Of a DNA stretch of 64,000 nt, positions 63,071 through 64,000 are shown one piece after another. The notes under the pieces were generated by a model. It saw nothing but the letters and a program-made list of their open reading frames with translations. It did not search any database and was not told the DNA's origin. Numbering within the stretch: the first letter of the stretch is position 1; each line of letters opens with the position of its first letter. The translations under genes and the position numbers were made by a program. The stretch is from Natronosalvus halobius (GTDB taxonomy: Archaea; Halobacteriota; Halobacteria; Halobacteriales; Natrialbaceae): contig NZ_CP099997.1 of NCBI RefSeq assembly GCF_024138145.1, positions 2,604,001 to 2,668,000 of the forward strand, read 5' to 3'.

Positions 63071-63721
63071 TCAGGGTTCGGATTCGAGGGTCGGTTCGGT
63101 ATCTTTGGCATCTTCGACGTCTTCGACATTGTCGGCGTCCTGGGACTCTTCGCCAGAATCGACGTCGGTACCGTCGGCCGCCGCCTGGAGCACCTCGCTA
63201 ATCTGCGACCGAAACGCCTCGAGGCTCTCGGTGTTCTCGACGACGACGTCCGCACGTGCCATCGCGTCGTCCATCCCAAAGCCGCGTTCGCGCTCGTCGC
63301 GGGCCTCGAGTCCCTCGCCGCCGTCGTCCTCGTCGGCGTCCCGGCCGCGGTCGACGACGCGTTCGCGACGGATGCCGAAGGGGGCCTCGATGCTCACGAG
63401 CGTGAAGTCCTCGCCGAAGCGCTCCTCGAAGACGTCGACCTCGGTGCCGGATCGAATACCGTCGACGAGGACGCCCTCGTGGTCCTCCAGGCGGTCTTCG
63501 AGCATCGGGAGGGAGCGTTCGGCGATGGCGGCGGGACCGTTCTCCTCCCGCAGCGCCTGGGCGACCGTCCCGTGGTCCTTGCTGGAGTCGAGTCCCCTGT
63601 CGGTGGTTTCCTGTCGAACCACGTCGCCCATCGTGACGACCGGGATTCCTCGCTCGCGGGCGACCGTCGCGGCTTCGCCCTTGCCGCTTCCCGGGAGTCC
63701 GACGGTTCCGATAACGTACAT
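63071..63721 (-). CDS. UPF0200-type P-loop kinase-like protein
   Basis: 216 residues. Walker A GLPGSGKGEAA near the start and a dephospho-CoA/adenylate-kinase-like core (VVTMGDVVRQE, GVLVDGIRSG). The C-terminal 40 residues are acidic. UPF0200 proteins are uncharacterised P-loop NTPases. TATA-like CCCTTATGCAC (63744-63754) is about 25 bases before the ATG at 63721. Precedes UPF0201, a pair I recall in other archaea. Confidence 0.78.
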   Translation of the reverse strand: MYVIGTVGLPGSGKGEAATVARERGIPVVTMGDVVRQETTDRGLDSSKDHGTVAQALREENGPAAIAERSLPMLEDRLEDHEGVLVDGIRSGTEVDVFEERFGEDFTLVSIEAPFGIRRERVVDRGRDADEDDGGEGLEARDERERGFGMDDAMARADVVVENTESLEAFRSQISEVLQAAADGTDVDSGEESQDADNVEDVEDAKDTEPTLESEP

Positions 63722-63850
63722 CGGATGCGTGTACAGGCGACGTGTGCATAAGGGCTGTGTCTCGCGAGTCACGGCGGGCTCCCCGACGAATCGTGTTGAC
63801 ATTCCTATACTATCGGTGGGTATTTATCCCTGCATTTAGTAGCGGACCGT

Positions 63851-64000
63851 ATGAACGCAATCGAGGTCACGAACGTCACGAAGCGATTCGGTGACGTCAC
63901 CGCCCTGAACGACCTCTCGCTGACTGTCGAAGACGGCGAAATCTTCGGCTTCCTGGGACCGAACGGGGCCGGAAAGTCGACGACGATCAACCTCCTGCTC
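63851..64000 (+). CDS. ABC transporter ATP-binding protein, N-terminal part (runs off window)
   Basis: The first 50 residues start [20 protein letters not shown] and reach Walker [11 protein letters not shown], the ABC2/CcmA type. TATTTATCC (63820-63828) lies about 25 bases upstream of the ATG at 63851. Substrate and remaining domains are outside the window. Confidence 0.88.
   Translation, partial: MNAIEVTNVTKRFGDVTALNDLSLTVEDGEIFGFLGPNGAGKSTTINLLL

Overview
The window is chromosomal DNA of a halophilic archaeon (class Halobacteria). The evidence is high G+C, strongly acidic proteins, TATA boxes of the TTTATA type about 25 bases upstream of many start codons (leaderless genes), Tat-type lipoproteins, and archaeal marker genes: Orc1/Cdc6, NMD3, aIF1, Hjc, PurO, XPD, Taw2-like and a bacterioopsin-activator HTH protein. 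The order cannot be fixed from sequence alone. No insertion sequence, CRISPR array, rRNA or integrase was seen, so this looks like core genome.

Layout. 0-3 kb: the N-terminal part of an XPD-like helicase (cut by the window edge), a small tandem-repeat patch and hemL. 2.9-3.9 kb: a long non-coding stretch with two perfectly inverted origin-recognition-box-like (ORB) elements around an AT-rich core packed with CTAG; it is the best candidate for an undescribed element here. 3.9-6.1 kb: beta-carbonic anhydrase, a small membrane protein, cold-shock protein and a cupin. 6.2-9.6 kb: an iron-siderophore ABC operon behind a DtxR/IdeR-like palindrome. 9.8-12.9 kb: an acidic secreted repeat protein, a membrane-anchored winged-helix protein and a further exported protein. 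13-31 kb: a Ski2-like helicase, a half-size TrxR-like flavoprotein, purO, a cupin/zinc-ribbon fusion, tRNA-Gln, a rhodanese lipoprotein, a SWIM protein, an AidB-like acyl-CoA dehydrogenase, hjc, two paralogous small barrel-like proteins around an antisense gene, an MFS transporter, aIF1, GNAT and uvrC.

31-48 kb: DUF1059, DJ-1/PfpI, MATE, then lipA and a 2-oxoacid dehydrogenase operon (E1alpha, E1beta, E2) without an E3 gene, an NhaC antiporter, a Bat-type regulator, uvrB, an ATP-grasp ligase, orc1/cdc6 and a membrane protein. 48-64 kb: a MutS-like ATPase, PspAB-like protein, degenerate Nudix-like protein, RidA, methyltransferase, htpX, a second ORB-like cluster, nmd3 with an overlapping taw2-like gene, a 28-residue membrane peptide, a second XPD, a tRNA-like element, an OYE-family flavoprotein, HAD phosphatase, lipoprotein, the UPF0201/UPF0200 pair and the start of an ABC transporter ATPase.

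Themes. Genome maintenance is well represented (two XPD-like helicases, Ski2-like helicase, Hjc, UvrB, UvrC, MutS-like ATPase, Orc1/Cdc6, several ORB-like elements). The lipA-pdhABC block makes and uses lipoyl groups but must borrow E3 from elsewhere. The iron operon is the clearest regulated unit. Start codons were mostly moved downstream of the longest open frame, using TATA spacing and family length.
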